A stretch of 64,000 nucleotides of DNA from Dokdonella_A soli (GTDB taxonomy: Bacteria > Pseudomonadota > Gammaproteobacteria > Xanthomonadales > Rhodanobacteraceae). Location of the stretch: contig NZ_BAAAEU010000025.1 of the NCBI RefSeq assembly GCF_039523175.1, positions 124,001-188,000 of the forward strand, written 5' to 3'. This document shows, one piece after another, positions 44,241 through 53,817 of the stretch; the first letter of the stretch is position 1, and every line of letters starts with the position of its first letter. Below the pieces are notes generated by a model. That model saw nothing but the letters and a program-made list of their open reading frames with translations. It was not told the origin of the DNA and did no database searches. Position numbers and translations under genes: made by a program.

Positions 44241-45851
44241 TCAATGCCCTTCGAAGCGATCCGCGAAGATCCGGTCGAACACATACGATGGTGAGAATTC
44301 GCTGGCGTAGTGGTCGGCCGTGGTCGCGGTGGCGACGAAGCCGACCGGCGATTGCGCATCCGCCGGTAGCATCAGCGTGACGGTGCGCATCGCCTGCGCG
44401 CTCGTGGCCGGATAACTGTCACTGACCAGGAACTCGCCGCTGCCCTCGTCGATGTCGACATAGAAATCGATGCGCAGCGGATAGGTCGAATTGCCCGTCG
44501 TCGAATCGACCGAATAGGTCACGGTCAACTGGCCGCTGGACACGTGCGCGGACTGGATCACCGGATAGTTCTGCAGGTTGTTGGTGCCGGTATCGGCGTC
44601 GCCCGGATCGTTCGGCACCCAGCCGTCCAACAGATTGAACGCGATGTCCGTTCTGCGGTTGTTGTGGATGGCATTGCCCTGGTGGTCGAAGCTCGCGCCG
44701 ATCTCGCCGTTGTAGGCGGTAATGCCGGGACCATTGTTGTACGCAATCAGGTTGCCTTCACCGGGGTTCGGGCCACCGATGACAGATGCCGGCGTGGCGA
44801 TACTACTGCTGCCTTGAAGCTGGATGCCGCCACAGTAAATGGGACAGCCGCCGCTGGCGTCGCCGTTCGGCAGTGGCTTGGTGCCGCTCACATCCGTGCC
44901 GATGTAATTGCCCTTGATCTCGAGGCCACCGTACGCCCCGCCACCAGCGAATCCGTCCCAGATGCCGATGCCGTACTCGTGGTTGCCGGAGATGATGTTG
45001 CGCGAGGGGTGGCCGGTTGCGGTGCAACTCGCCCCGATGCAACCGATGCGGATGCCCATATGGTTGCCCGGCACGACGATCCATGGCCAGTTGCTGCTGG
45101 TCCCGGAGACCGGGTTCAGCGTACCGGTGACGTCTGTGCCGATCAGGTTGCCCTCGATGATCGCGGGGCCTTGCACCAGGATGCCGCCGCCCTCGTTGCC
45201 CAAGATCAGATTTCGCTGTCCCGCCGCCTGACCGCCGATCTGCGCGTGGCCTGCGCCCGTGCGCGCGGCGAGCCCGCGGTTGCCGAACAGCGAACCAAAC
45301 GCCGGCGGCACCGTGCCGTCGGCCCGGGTGCCAAGAAAGCAGCCGTACACGTTGATCATGCCGCCCGTGATGTTCGCGTCGCCATCGATCGCATCGCCCG
45401 AGATCCCGTAGATCGCCAGGCCCTGGATGGTCACGACCGGAGAACCGGAGAGAGAGAAACCCCAATCGGCGTACTGCGTGCTGCTGGTGGTGCCGTTGAT
45501 CTCGACCATCAGTTTCGTATTGAGCCCACCCTGATCCGGTGTATTCGTGTTCGCCAGCCAGCCGGGCTGGGTGGTGCCGTCGATGGTGACGCTGCTCGTG
45601 ATCTGCGGCAGCCGGCTTGCCAGCGTGATCGTCTGCACGCCCGTGCCGGGAATGGCGAACCCGATCGTGTTCGTGCCGCCGGCCGCGTTGGCGTCGGTGA
45701 TGGCCTGGCGCAGCGAACCGGTGCCGGTATCCGCCGTGTTGAGGACGCAGAACGTGTGCGCGCCGGGAGTGCACGGCACCACCCCTGCGTGTGCCCGAGA
45801 CGTGCCAGCCAGCAGCAGGGCGGCGCCGACGAACAATGCATAGGACTTCAT
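44241..45851 (-). CDS. Secreted beta-helix protein, array B copy 3
   Basis: The 536-aa protein has a signal peptide (1-22, cut after AHA), FCVLNTADTGTGSLRQAI, beta-helix rungs (IEGNLIGTDVTG, IKGNYIGTDVSG) and the C-terminal sandwich ending YVFDRIFADRFEGH. It is the upstream-most member of the array on the minus strand. A sequencing gap lies 52 bp upstream of its start, so its promoter region is incompletely known. Confidence 0.85.
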   Translation of the reverse strand: MKSYALFVGAALLLAGTSRAHAGVVPCTPGAHTFCVLNTADTGTGSLRQAITDANAAGGTNTIGFAIPGTGVQTITLASRLPQITSSVTIDGTTQPGWLANTNTPDQGGLNTKLMVEINGTTSSTQYADWGFSLSGSPVVTIQGLAIYGISGDAIDGDANITGGMINVYGCFLGTRADGTVPPAFGSLFGNRGLAARTGAGHAQIGGQAAGQRNLILGNEGGGILVQGPAIIEGNLIGTDVTGTLNPVSGTSSNWPWIVVPGNHMGIRIGCIGASCTATGHPSRNIISGNHEYGIGIWDGFAGGGAYGGLEIKGNYIGTDVSGTKPLPNGDASGGCPIYCGGIQLQGSSSIATPASVIGGPNPGEGNLIAYNNGPGITAYNGEIGASFDHQGNAIHNNRRTDIAFNLLDGWVPNDPGDADTGTNNLQNYPVIQSAHVSSGQLTVTYSVDSTTGNSTYPLRIDFYVDIDEGSGEFLVSDSYPATSAQAMRTVTLMLPADAQSPVGFVATATTADHYASEFSPSYVFDRIFADRFEGH

Positions 45852-45903
45852 AGCAATTCCTGCGTACTGACGCGGCGAATGCGACTCAGGGAATCATTCG
45901 TCG

Positions 45904-45941
45904 NNNNNNNNNNNNNNNNNNNNNNNNNNNNNNNNNNNNNN
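45904..45941. other. Assembly gap (38 N)
   Basis: A run of N separates array B from the gene at 45949. The true length may differ, and paralog copies could be collapsed or missing here. Confidence 0.98.
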
Positions 45942-45948
45942 GACGTTC

Positions 45949-46461
45949 CTAGCGCACGGACTTGAACGTGTTCATGACGGTCAGATCGAAATCCGCGTCG
46001 ACCTTCCCGCCGCCGGCCGCGGCATCATCGATGTGTACCTTGCCGGCGAGGTGATCGGGTTTGTTTGTCGTCAGCTTGAACGCATCGGCATCCGTCGAGC
46101 CGGAATACTGCGCGCGCTCGCCGTTCAGGCGCAGCGCATAGTCGAGGTGGCGCGCATCGCCGTAATCGACCATCGCGCCATCGGTCAGCGCGCGGTCGGC
46201 ACACGACAGCGTCTGGCACGCCTTGATCTTCGCGCCGACATCGGAACTCGACAGGTAGATGCGCGAGACGGTCTGGTTCGGAATGAATTCGTGCGGGCCG
46301 CGCACCAGATAGGCGTACTTCACCGGGCTCGAGAATGTCTTGAACGCGACCGTGCCGCTGGCCGCGTCGGCGGCGAGCACTGCGGGCGCTGCGAGCGTGA
46401 ACATCGCCGCAATGGCGACGGACAGCGGCGCGAGTGGCGATACGTTGTGCGAGGTCTTCAT
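45949..46461 (-). CDS. Secreted hypothetical protein (170 aa)
   Basis: CAGGAGAAC precedes ATG 46461. The protein has a signal peptide (about 1-31, cut after VLA). The mature part is beta-rich: GTVAFKTFSSPVKYAYLVRG, IYLSSSDVGAKI with a Cys pair (ACQTLSC), and a DADFDLTVMNTFKSVR end. It resembles small secreted proteins of unknown function seen in this bacterial group. It lies between the two beta-helix arrays and does not carry the tail motif. Confidence 0.75.
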   Translation of the reverse strand: MKTSHNVSPLAPLSVAIAAMFTLAAPAVLAADAASGTVAFKTFSSPVKYAYLVRGPHEFIPNQTVSRIYLSSSDVGAKIKACQTLSCADRALTDGAMVDYGDARHLDYALRLNGERAQYSGSTDADAFKLTTNKPDHLAGKVHIDDAAAGGGKVDADFDLTVMNTFKSVR

Positions 46462-46527
46462 GTGGGTTCTCCTGGTTGGTTGCCGGCGCATGCGGCGCAC
46501 GCGAGACGGCGGAAGGTCAAGCCGACG

Positions 46528-47970
46528 CTAGAACAGCGCCGGACACCCGTCGAAACCGTTGTTGAAGATGACGTCGTTCTGTTGCACTTCGTAGGCCCCG
46601 ATATCCGCCGTGGCGCCGGACACGCGCGGGTAGGAGCGTTGATCATAAGAAAACAGAACGGCATTGTTGCCCTGATCGATGCCGGGGCTGTGGCTCAGCA
46701 AGGCGTGCGTCTGCGTGTATCCGCCGTTGTCGCGCAATGGGCCGAGCAATGGACAGGAAACGGTGACGGTGTCCGGCGGCACCTTGGCGAGGGCCGCGGG
46801 TACGCGCACCAGATTGTTGTTGCCGCTGAACGCGATGGTGTAGGGACTGGTCAGCGCGCCACTCAGATCGGTGTCGGTGGATCCGTAGGTATTGTTGGCG
46901 ATCAGCGAACTCTGCAGCGTCACCGCCATGTTGCCGCTGACGCTGTTGGCCTTCAGCGCCACGCCCGGCGCGTAGTACGTGAAGTTGGGCGTTGTGCCGG
47001 TGCGTCCGATGACTGCCGTGTTGAAGGCGATCGTCGAATTGTCGATCGCTACCATGTGCGTGTTGACATAGAGGCCACCGACCATGTGGCCGGCTACGTT
47101 GCCGGAAAGTGTGCTGCTCATGATGACAGCAGCGCCGGTCGCGGTTCCGTGGATGCTCAACCCGCCATTGTCGTAACCGGCCGTGTTGCCGGAAATGGTG
47201 GACGACGAGATGTCTGCATTGGCGCCAATGAAGTACACGCCGCCACCGGTGCCGCTGGAGCTGGCCGTGCTGCCCGCAGCGTTGTTGCTGATGGTGCTGT
47301 AGCGGACGAAAAGATACCCGCCGGCGAAAATGCCGCCGCCCAGGGCAGCACCACCGGCGACATCGTTTCCGCTGACGACGCTTTCTGCGAGCGTCAATCC
47401 GTTCGCGGCAAAGATGGCCCCGCCTTCGGCAGCGCCTCCGCTGCCGGTCACGCTCGCCGAGCAGCCGCCGACTCCGGTGTGTATGAGTTCGATCGAACCG
47501 GTGGAATAGAGGCAACCGCCCTGCACGAAACTCGACGAGCCCGACAGCTTGCCGTCGTTGATCGACAGGTCGCGGATGTGCAATACCGAATTGCCGGTGT
47601 GCGTGAAAATCCGGTCCGATTCTATATGACCGTTGTACTTGCCCGAGATGGCCAGCTTGTCCATGCCGGGGCCCTTCAGCGTGATGGTGTTCTGCGCGAG
47701 CGTGATCGCGCCGGTCTGCAGCGAGATCGTCCCGCAGACAAGGCCGGTCATGTCGATGACGTCGTTGCTCACGGCATGCGCCGCGGCATAGCGCAGGGTT
47801 CCCGTGGTGCCGCTGCCGCTGTTGGCGTCACTGCAACTGGTGACCATCCAGGTCGTGCCTGGGGGTGGGATCGCCATCGCCTCGGGCGCGGCAAGTGCAA
47901 ACAACGCCGCACAGCATGCCGCCAAAGGCCTGCGTCGTGCAGTCGATGAGATGATTCGAGTCGAGGTCAT
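46528..47970 (-). CDS. Secreted beta-helix protein, array A copy 1, IFNNGFDGCP tail
   Basis: The ATG at 47970 has GGAG seven bases upstream (a Met two codons earlier is too close to it). The 480-aa protein has the signal MTSTRIISSTARRRPLAACC, then CSDANSGSGTTGTLRYAA and beta-helix rungs with SSTISGN, SSTLSGN and NSTIAFN. It ends with a choice-of-anchor Q block (RDNGGYTQTHALLSHSPGID, DQRSYPRVSG, ADIGAYEVQQ) and NDVIFNNGFDGCPALF. It is the most diverged of four tandem paralogs. A surface or secreted role is inferred from the signal peptide. Confidence 0.85.
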   Translation of the reverse strand: MTSTRIISSTARRRPLAACCAALFALAAPEAMAIPPPGTTWMVTSCSDANSGSGTTGTLRYAAAHAVSNDVIDMTGLVCGTISLQTGAITLAQNTITLKGPGMDKLAISGKYNGHIESDRIFTHTGNSVLHIRDLSINDGKLSGSSSFVQGGCLYSTGSIELIHTGVGGCSASVTGSGGAAEGGAIFAANGLTLAESVVSGNDVAGGAALGGGIFAGGYLFVRYSTISNNAAGSTASSSGTGGGVYFIGANADISSSTISGNTAGYDNGGLSIHGTATGAAVIMSSTLSGNVAGHMVGGLYVNTHMVAIDNSTIAFNTAVIGRTGTTPNFTYYAPGVALKANSVSGNMAVTLQSSLIANNTYGSTDTDLSGALTSPYTIAFSGNNNLVRVPAALAKVPPDTVTVSCPLLGPLRDNGGYTQTHALLSHSPGIDQGNNAVLFSYDQRSYPRVSGATADIGAYEVQQNDVIFNNGFDGCPALF

Positions 47971-48001
47971 GCGCATGCTCCGGGAACTGGATGTCGGTGT
48001 A

Positions 48002-49402
48002 TCAAGGACAACCGTCGAAACCGTTGTTGAAGATGATGTCTGCCTGCTGCACCTCGTAGGCGCCGATGTCGGCCGCGGCCCCCGACACGCGCGGAAACGC
48101 GGCTCCGCGCTGGTCCCCCGTCAGCCCCGCCGCATTGTTGCCGGCGTCGATCGCCGGACTTCGGCTCATGAGCGCATGCGTCTGCGTCAGGCCACCGTTG
48201 TCGCGCAGCGGGCCCAGCAGCGGGCATGCCGTGCTGACGGTGGGAGCCGGCTGCGGCCCTATGGACGCACGAACCAGGCTGTTGGCGCTGGTGATCGTGA
48301 AGGTGTGGCCGGGCTTCTGTGCGATGCTGAAATCGGCCTCGCTCGTGCCATAGGTGTTGTTCGATAGGATCGAACTCTGCAGGTTCACGGCGATCGAGGC
48401 GGGACTTTGCGTATTGGCGGAAAGCGCCAGGCCGGGTGCGTAGTGACCGCCGGGCGTACTTGTCCCCACTGCCGTATTGAAAGCAATCGTGCTGTTCTGC
48501 ACGGTGGTCGGTACATACGAGATCACACCACCGACTACACCCGAAAAGGCGCCGCTGGATCCACTCGCGACATTGCCGGAGATCGTGCTGTCGGTGATCT
48601 CCAGCGCATCCGTCGCCGACGAAGCCGCGACATACAAGCCGCCGATCGTCGGTGCCGTATTCCCGGATACGGTCGAGTCGAGAATGAGCGCGCCCCCGCG
48701 GGCGAAGGCTCCGCCCGTGAAGCTGGCGGCGGAATTTCCGCTCACCGTGCTGTTCGCGAGCGTCAGCTTGCCGTGCGCGGCAGCACCGCCGCCCGTTCCG
48801 CCGACGCTTCCGGATACCGTGTTGCCGGAAATCACACTGTTCAGTGCGATCAGATCGCCTTTCGCGAAAACGCCACCTCCGTAGCCGACCAGCCCGGTAG
48901 GCGCCTTGGCTGCGCAGGAAAGCACCTGAGTCCCCGTCAAGACCACGCTGCCCTTGGAGTAGATGCAACCGCCGCCATAAGCCGAACCCGAGGCGGGAGC
49001 AAGGTTGCCGAAGACGATGTCGAGGTAATGAAAGCCGACTGTACCGGTGCCGGTGTGATTGAAGATGCGATCGTTCTCCTTGGTGCCGTTGTACTTGCCG
49101 CTGATCGTGATGTGGCTATGGGGAGGCCCCTGCAGGTCCAGGCTGGTTTGCGTAATCGTGATCGCACCCGTATTCAGGCTGATCAAACTGCAGCTGAGCT
49201 GGGACAGATCGACGGTGTCACCGGACTGCGCGACGTTCGTCACGACATCGCGCAGGGTATTCGAGCCGTGATCGGCACAACTGTTCACGACCCATGTCGA
49301 GGCAATCGCATCCGGGGCGGCCAGCGCGAACAGTGTGGCGAAACATGCGGCCAGCGGTTTGCGCCGCCGTGCAATCGAAGGGGCGAATCGAGTTGGGGTC
49401 AT
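48002..49402 (-). CDS. Secreted beta-helix protein, array A copy 2
   Basis: CGGAGCACGCAC precedes ATG 49402 (466 aa). The signal region MTPTRFAPSIARRRKPLAAC is almost the same as in the next copy. It is followed by CADHGSNTLRDVV, rungs including NSTVSGN, DSTVSGN and DSTISGN, and the choice-of-anchor Q block ending ADIGAYEVQQADI then IFNNGFDGCP. Intergenic spacing to its neighbours is only about 31 bp on either side, so the four copies probably form one transcript. Confidence 0.86.
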   Translation of the reverse strand: MTPTRFAPSIARRRKPLAACFATLFALAAPDAIASTWVVNSCADHGSNTLRDVVTNVAQSGDTVDLSQLSCSLISLNTGAITITQTSLDLQGPPHSHITISGKYNGTKENDRIFNHTGTGTVGFHYLDIVFGNLAPASGSAYGGGCIYSKGSVVLTGTQVLSCAAKAPTGLVGYGGGVFAKGDLIALNSVISGNTVSGSVGGTGGGAAAHGKLTLANSTVSGNSAASFTGGAFARGGALILDSTVSGNTAPTIGGLYVAASSATDALEITDSTISGNVASGSSGAFSGVVGGVISYVPTTVQNSTIAFNTAVGTSTPGGHYAPGLALSANTQSPASIAVNLQSSILSNNTYGTSEADFSIAQKPGHTFTITSANSLVRASIGPQPAPTVSTACPLLGPLRDNGGLTQTHALMSRSPAIDAGNNAAGLTGDQRGAAFPRVSGAAADIGAYEVQQADIIFNNGFDGCP

Positions 49403-49433
49403 GTGCGTGCTCCGAGTGCTGAACACCAGCCCG

Positions 49434-50810
49434 TCAAGGACAACCGTCGAAACCGTTGTTGAAGATGACGTCGTTCTGCTGCACCTCGTAGGCGCCGATG
49501 TCGGCTGCAGGGCCTGACACACGGGGGTAGGCCGTTCCTCGCTGATCCCCCGTCAAGCCAGCCGCGTTGTTTCCTGCATCGATCGCCGGACTTCGGCTCA
49601 TCAGCGCGTGCGTCGGCGTGGGTCCTCCGTTGTCGCGCAACGGACCGAGCAAGGGACATGCGGTGGTAACGGTGGCTGGAAGCTGCGAACCCAGCGAGGC
49701 GCGTATCAGGCTGTTGGCGCTGGTGATCGTGAAGCCGGTGCCGGCGGTACTGAAATCAACCTCGGTCGTGCCGTAGGTGTTGTTCGACAGGATCGAGCTT
49801 TGCAAATTCACCGGAGTCGAGGAGGCCGCGCCGGGAGCCATCGCCAGGCCGGGCGCGTAAGGCGTGGAGAAGTCGCCTCGTCCGACCACAGCCGTGTTGA
49901 AGGCGATCGTGCTGTTCTGCACCGTGGTCGAAATAGTCGACCGTATGCCGCCGACGAGACTCGAGGTGTTGCCTTGCGCAGCATTCCCGGAGATGGTGCT
50001 GTCGCTGATCAGCAGGGAATCGGTGTTTCCCCCATCGACAAACAGGCCACCGACCTGGAACGCGGTGTTGCCGGAGAGGGTCGAGTTCAGGATGCTGGCA
50101 CCCTTGTGGGCCGATATTCCGCCGTGATTGGTCGCGGAATTGCCGTTGATCGTGCTCTTGATCGCAGTGAACGCGCCGCCCACATAGGCGCCCCCGCCGG
50201 AGCCCCCATTCGCGATGGCACTGTTGGCCACAATCTGACTGTACTTCGCGGTCAGGTTGCCCTTCGCGTAGATGCCGCCCCCTGTCGCCTGGTTGCTGCC
50301 CGAAGCCTTGGCCTGGCATGACAATACGAGCGCGTGCATCAGATACACATTGCCCTTGGAATAGATGCAGCCCCCTTTCGCATTGCCCGATCCGGGCGAG
50401 AGGTTGCTGTACTCGACATCGAGGTATTGCAGCTTGAGCGTGCCAGTGCCGGTGTGATTGAAGATGCGATCGTTCTCCGTGGAGCGGGTGCCGGAGTAGT
50501 AGCCGGTGATCACCTCGTGTCGGCTCGGCCCCTGAATGTTCAGCTCGTTCTGCGCGATCGTGATCGCGCCGGTGGTCAGGCTGATCGTGCTGCACGACAG
50601 CGTGGAGAGATCGACCGTATCGCCGGACAGCGTCGCCGGCGTGGCGATGACCGCGCGCAAGCTGCCGGGACCGCTGTCGGCGCAGGTCGTCACCGTCCAG
50701 GTATTCGCGGCGATCGCCTCCTGCGCAGCCAGCGCAAACAAGGCGGCGAAACACGCGGCCAGCGGTTTGCGCCGCCGTGCAATCGAAGGAACGAATCGGG
50801 TCGAGGTCAT
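49434..50810 (-). CDS. Secreted beta-helix protein, array A copy 3
   Basis: The ATG at 50810 follows AGAGCACGCAC and gives 458 aa. It has signal peptide MTSTRFVPSIARRRKPLAAC, CADSGPGSLRAVIATPATLS, rungs with NSTLSGN, DSTISGN and NSTIAFN, the choice-of-anchor Q block and NDVIFNNGFDGCP. Its N-terminal and C-terminal thirds are nearly identical to copy 4 while the middle differs. Confidence 0.86.
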   Translation of the reverse strand: MTSTRFVPSIARRRKPLAACFAALFALAAQEAIAANTWTVTTCADSGPGSLRAVIATPATLSGDTVDLSTLSCSTISLTTGAITIAQNELNIQGPSRHEVITGYYSGTRSTENDRIFNHTGTGTLKLQYLDVEYSNLSPGSGNAKGGCIYSKGNVYLMHALVLSCQAKASGSNQATGGGIYAKGNLTAKYSQIVANSAIANGGSGGGAYVGGAFTAIKSTINGNSATNHGGISAHKGASILNSTLSGNTAFQVGGLFVDGGNTDSLLISDSTISGNAAQGNTSSLVGGIRSTISTTVQNSTIAFNTAVVGRGDFSTPYAPGLAMAPGAASSTPVNLQSSILSNNTYGTTEVDFSTAGTGFTITSANSLIRASLGSQLPATVTTACPLLGPLRDNGGPTPTHALMSRSPAIDAGNNAAGLTGDQRGTAYPRVSGPAADIGAYEVQQNDVIFNNGFDGCP

Positions 50811-50841
50811 GTGCGTGCTCTGGGCGCTGGACGTTGGTGCG

Positions 50842-52236
50842 TCAAGGACAACCATCGAAACCGCTGTTGAAGATGATATCGTTCTGTTGGACTTCGTACG
50901 CACCGATGTCGGCTGCAGATCCGGACACGCGTGCATAGGCCGTTCCGCGCTGATCACCCGTCAGCCCCGCAGCGTTGTTGCCGGCGTCGATCGCCGGACT
51001 TCGGCTCATGAGCGCATGCGTCTGAGTCGGTCCGCCGTTGGCACGCAATGGGCCGAGCAATGGACAGCTCGTGGTGACCGTGGCGGGATGCTGCGGCCCC
51101 AGCGAGGCACGTATCAGGCTGTTGGCGCTGGTAATCGTGACCGTGTGGCCGGTGTGGACCACTGCGCTGAAATCGCCCTCGATCGTGCCATAGGTGTTGT
51201 TCGACAGGATCGAACTCTGCAGATTCACGGCGAGCGATGTCGCGCTATAGGAATTGAGCACTGCAAGGCCGGGCGCGCGGTAATCCGTACTGCCAGAAAA
51301 ATGTGTGGTAGCTGCCGTATTGAACGCGATCGTGCTGTTCTGCACGGTTGTCGGAAGCGTCGTCCCTACACCGCCGATCCGGCCGGTTTGCGCGACATTG
51401 CCGGAAATGGTGCTGCTGTTGATTTGCAAGGTATCCGTAGTTGCATCCCCTCCTACGTACATGCCTCCGTCTTCCTGGGACGCGATGTTTCCGGATATGG
51501 TGGAGTTGATGATGTTGGCGCCGTAGCCAACTTCTATCCCACCGCCGACGCCGTGACTACCGGCAGCTCTATTGCCATTGATCGTGCTGTGCTCCGCCCT
51601 GAACGTGTGGCCTACAAAAGCACCGCCGCCGCCTGACAAATAACCGGTCGCCGTGTTCCCGCTGATCTGGCTGTACTTCGTGGTCAGCTTGCCGAGGGTA
51701 TATATACCGCCTCCTCGTGCGATGGCATTGCCCGAGGTCTTGGTCGCGCAGGAAAACACCAGCGAGTCCATGAGAAACACGTTGCCCTTGGAATAGATGC
51801 AGCCCCCGCTTGCATCGCCGGAGGCAGGGGCGAAGTTCGCGTACATGAAGTTGAGATATTGCAGGGTCAGCGTGCCGGTGCCGGTGTGCTTGAAAATGCG
51901 ATCGTTCTCCGTGACACCGTTGTAGTAGCCGGTGATCACCTCGTGTCGGCTCGGACCCTGAATGTTCAGGCTGTTCTGGGTGATCGTGATCGCGCCCGTG
52001 GTCAGGCTGATCGTGCTGCACGACAGGGTGGACAGGTCGACCGTATCGCCGGACAGCGTGGTCGGCGTGGCGATGACCGCGCGCAAGCTGCCCGGACCGC
52101 TGTCGGCGCAGGTCGTCACCGTCCAGGTGTTCGCGGCGATCGCTTCCGGTGCTGCCAGCGCGAACAGAGCGGCGAAGCATGCCGCCAGCGGTTTGCGCCG
52201 GGCCGCGGACAATACGGACTGGATCGAAGGTTTCAT
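50842..52236 (-). CDS. Secreted beta-helix protein, array A copy 4
   Basis: GGGAG lies seven bases upstream of ATG 52236 (464 aa; ATG 52242 is too close). The signal MKPSIQSVLSAARRKPLAAC is followed by CADSGPGSLRAVIATPTTLS. Beta-helix rungs (NSTISGN, SSTISGN, NSTIAFN), the choice-of-anchor Q block and NDIIFNSGFDGCP complete it. As the first gene of the array it should carry the promoter. Upstream (52280-52330) is a short stretch whose reading resembles the MFSLLRHTL leader of array B, a possible vestige. Confidence 0.86.
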   Translation of the reverse strand: MKPSIQSVLSAARRKPLAACFAALFALAAPEAIAANTWTVTTCADSGPGSLRAVIATPTTLSGDTVDLSTLSCSTISLTTGAITITQNSLNIQGPSRHEVITGYYNGVTENDRIFKHTGTGTLTLQYLNFMYANFAPASGDASGGCIYSKGNVFLMDSLVFSCATKTSGNAIARGGGIYTLGKLTTKYSQISGNTATGYLSGGGGAFVGHTFRAEHSTINGNRAAGSHGVGGGIEVGYGANIINSTISGNIASQEDGGMYVGGDATTDTLQINSSTISGNVAQTGRIGGVGTTLPTTVQNSTIAFNTAATTHFSGSTDYRAPGLAVLNSYSATSLAVNLQSSILSNNTYGTIEGDFSAVVHTGHTVTITSANSLIRASLGPQHPATVTTSCPLLGPLRANGGPTQTHALMSRSPAIDAGNNAAGLTGDQRGTAYARVSGSAADIGAYEVQQNDIIFNSGFDGCP

Positions 52237-52577
52237 GCACATGCTCCCGGGCTGATCACGGACATTTCCCGGCATGTCCGAAGCCATCTGCGCGAGCGTC
52301 AGGTGTTGTCGAGTGAAGCTGAACATGGGCGGTCTTCGGGCAAGAGGGTTCGCACCTACCCAAATGCGGCGCAAGGGCGAATCGAACAGAAGCAACATCG
52401 CTGCAACTTCCTGCAGACGCAAATCAGCGGACAAGCGGGCCACTTCAGCGGCGGGGTGCAGTCCCGGTACTTGTCAGGAACCTCGAAAAACCCCCTTCCT
52501 GGTTTATCGAGTCAGTGAGTCCGGAGCATGTGCGGACTCGCTTGCGCCGACCTGACGACGTCGAATCATTGTTGAGC

Positions 52578-52765
52578 CGCTCTCCCTGCAGGAGAGGGAT
52601 TGGGGTGAGGGTTCGGCGCGAACGGGGCGCGCCGGGCTCGTCCCGAACCCTCATCCGGCGCTTTGCGCCACGTTCATTCGCTACATCCTTGTGGCTCTCC
52701 CTTCGGGCGGCTTCGCCGTGCAAATCGGTATTCCCGCCGATTTGTCTCCCGGAGGGAGAAGGGAC
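52578..52765. repeat. Interspersed repeat with CTCTCCC/GGGAGA ends
   Basis: The segment begins CTCTCCCTGCAGGAGAGGGA, runs through GGGGTGAGGGTTCGG and its complement CCGAACCCTCAT, and ends CTCCCGGAGGGAGAAGGG. It is a compound palindrome of the kind scattered between genes in Xanthomonadales. No gene is seen in 52237-52851 outside it. Confidence 0.65.
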
Positions 52766-52851
52766 AAGCATCCCCTTGTCTGAACTTCGGTACCCATCAG
52801 AACCGCCGATCAAGCACTTGCGTGTCCGATCCCGTGCGCTTCATCCCTGGC

Positions 52852-53817
52852 CTATCGACGCATGCCTCTGCGTTGCCAGACCAACGCCATCAGCATCGTG
52901 AACGCAGCGAGCGCGATCAGCGCCCATGCTCCCAATGTCGGGGCTGGCGTTGGCGGCGGAATGGCTGCGATCGTCACTGTCGCTGTGACGCTGAACGTGA
53001 TGACAGCAATGCCGCCCACTGCAAAGAGGCCCGTGATGGTATGCGACCCCACGCTCAGGCTGCTCGTGCTGCACGTCGCGGTGCCGCTCACCAGGGGAAC
53101 GGTGTTGCAGAGGACGGTCGTGCCATCGGAAAACGTCACCGTACCCGGCAAGGTACTGCCGGTGGTCGCGGTCAATACGACCGCTTGGCCCTGCTGCGCC
53201 GGGTTCGGTACCGCGGTCAGGGTGCCGGCCGGCGGCGATGCCGAGGTGGTAAATGTCCCTATGGGTGCCCCTATGAGCGCAAGGCTGTCGGTGTTATTGA
53301 CGGCACCCAAAGCAGTGCACTGCCCGGTACCGTTCACAACCGAGCACACACCACCGGAGATAGCTTCGGCGAGTCCTGCGCCGGCGTTTAGAAGTACCCC
53401 GTTCATTTTTTGCCCGATGGTGTTCGGCGGCAGGGGCGACAGCATCGTCATCGAGAAGGTCGAGATATTGCCTGCCGAGTCCGCAGCTATATCAAAGTTC
53501 ATTAGTCTGGTGTTTGCCAGTGTGTAACTGTGCAAGCCATCGTTAAAACTAAAGGTTTGGATCAGATTGGAACCCGACGGGCCGATTTCGGTCAGCGGCA
53601 TATTGGCCGGTAGCGGGCTGGCCGTGGCGATCGAACCGGCGATGTGCATCGCGGTCGTGTAAACGGGGGGCGTGCCGTTTCCCGAGATTCCCGCCGACGC
53701 GTAGTTCGGTGAGCTGTAGGAGTACGCCATCGCGAACGCTGAAGTCGATACCCCCATGCCGAATGCCAGTGCAAAAAAACCAGCCAACCAAGCCGAAAAA
53801 CGGTGCTGCTTCATCAT
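52852..53817 (-). CDS. Exported protein with Ig-like domain and IPTL-CTERM sorting signal
   Basis: The 321-aa protein has a signal peptide (1-29, cut after AFA) and a beta-rich domain (30-195). A bacterial Ig-like repeat follows (about 196-275: VLTATTGSTLPGTVTFSDGT). It ends with a sorting tail: PTLGAWALIALAAFTMLMAL, then a WQRRGMRR basic end. That tail (P-T-L motif, one hydrophobic helix, Arg cluster) is the IPTL-CTERM signal, thought to be processed by an exosortase-like enzyme. It is the only gene here with that signal rather than the IFxDGFE tail. Confidence 0.85.
   Translation of the reverse strand: MMKQHRFSAWLAGFFALAFGMGVSTSAFAMAYSYSSPNYASAGISGNGTPPVYTTAMHIAGSIATASPLPANMPLTEIGPSGSNLIQTFSFNDGLHSYTLANTRLMNFDIAADSAGNISTFSMTMLSPLPPNTIGQKMNGVLLNAGAGLAEAISGGVCSVVNGTGQCTALGAVNNTDSLALIGAPIGTFTTSASPPAGTLTAVPNPAQQGQAVVLTATTGSTLPGTVTFSDGTTVLCNTVPLVSGTATCSTSSLSVGSHTITGLFAVGGIAVITFSVTATVTIAAIPPPTPAPTLGAWALIALAAFTMLMALVWQRRGMRR

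Noticed and set aside
46033..47949. 638-codon plus-strand frame opposite array A copy 1 and its neighbour
   Set aside because: Crosses two real genes in antisense and has shadow composition; similar frames at 40502-42244 and 56748-58574 are rejected for the same reason.
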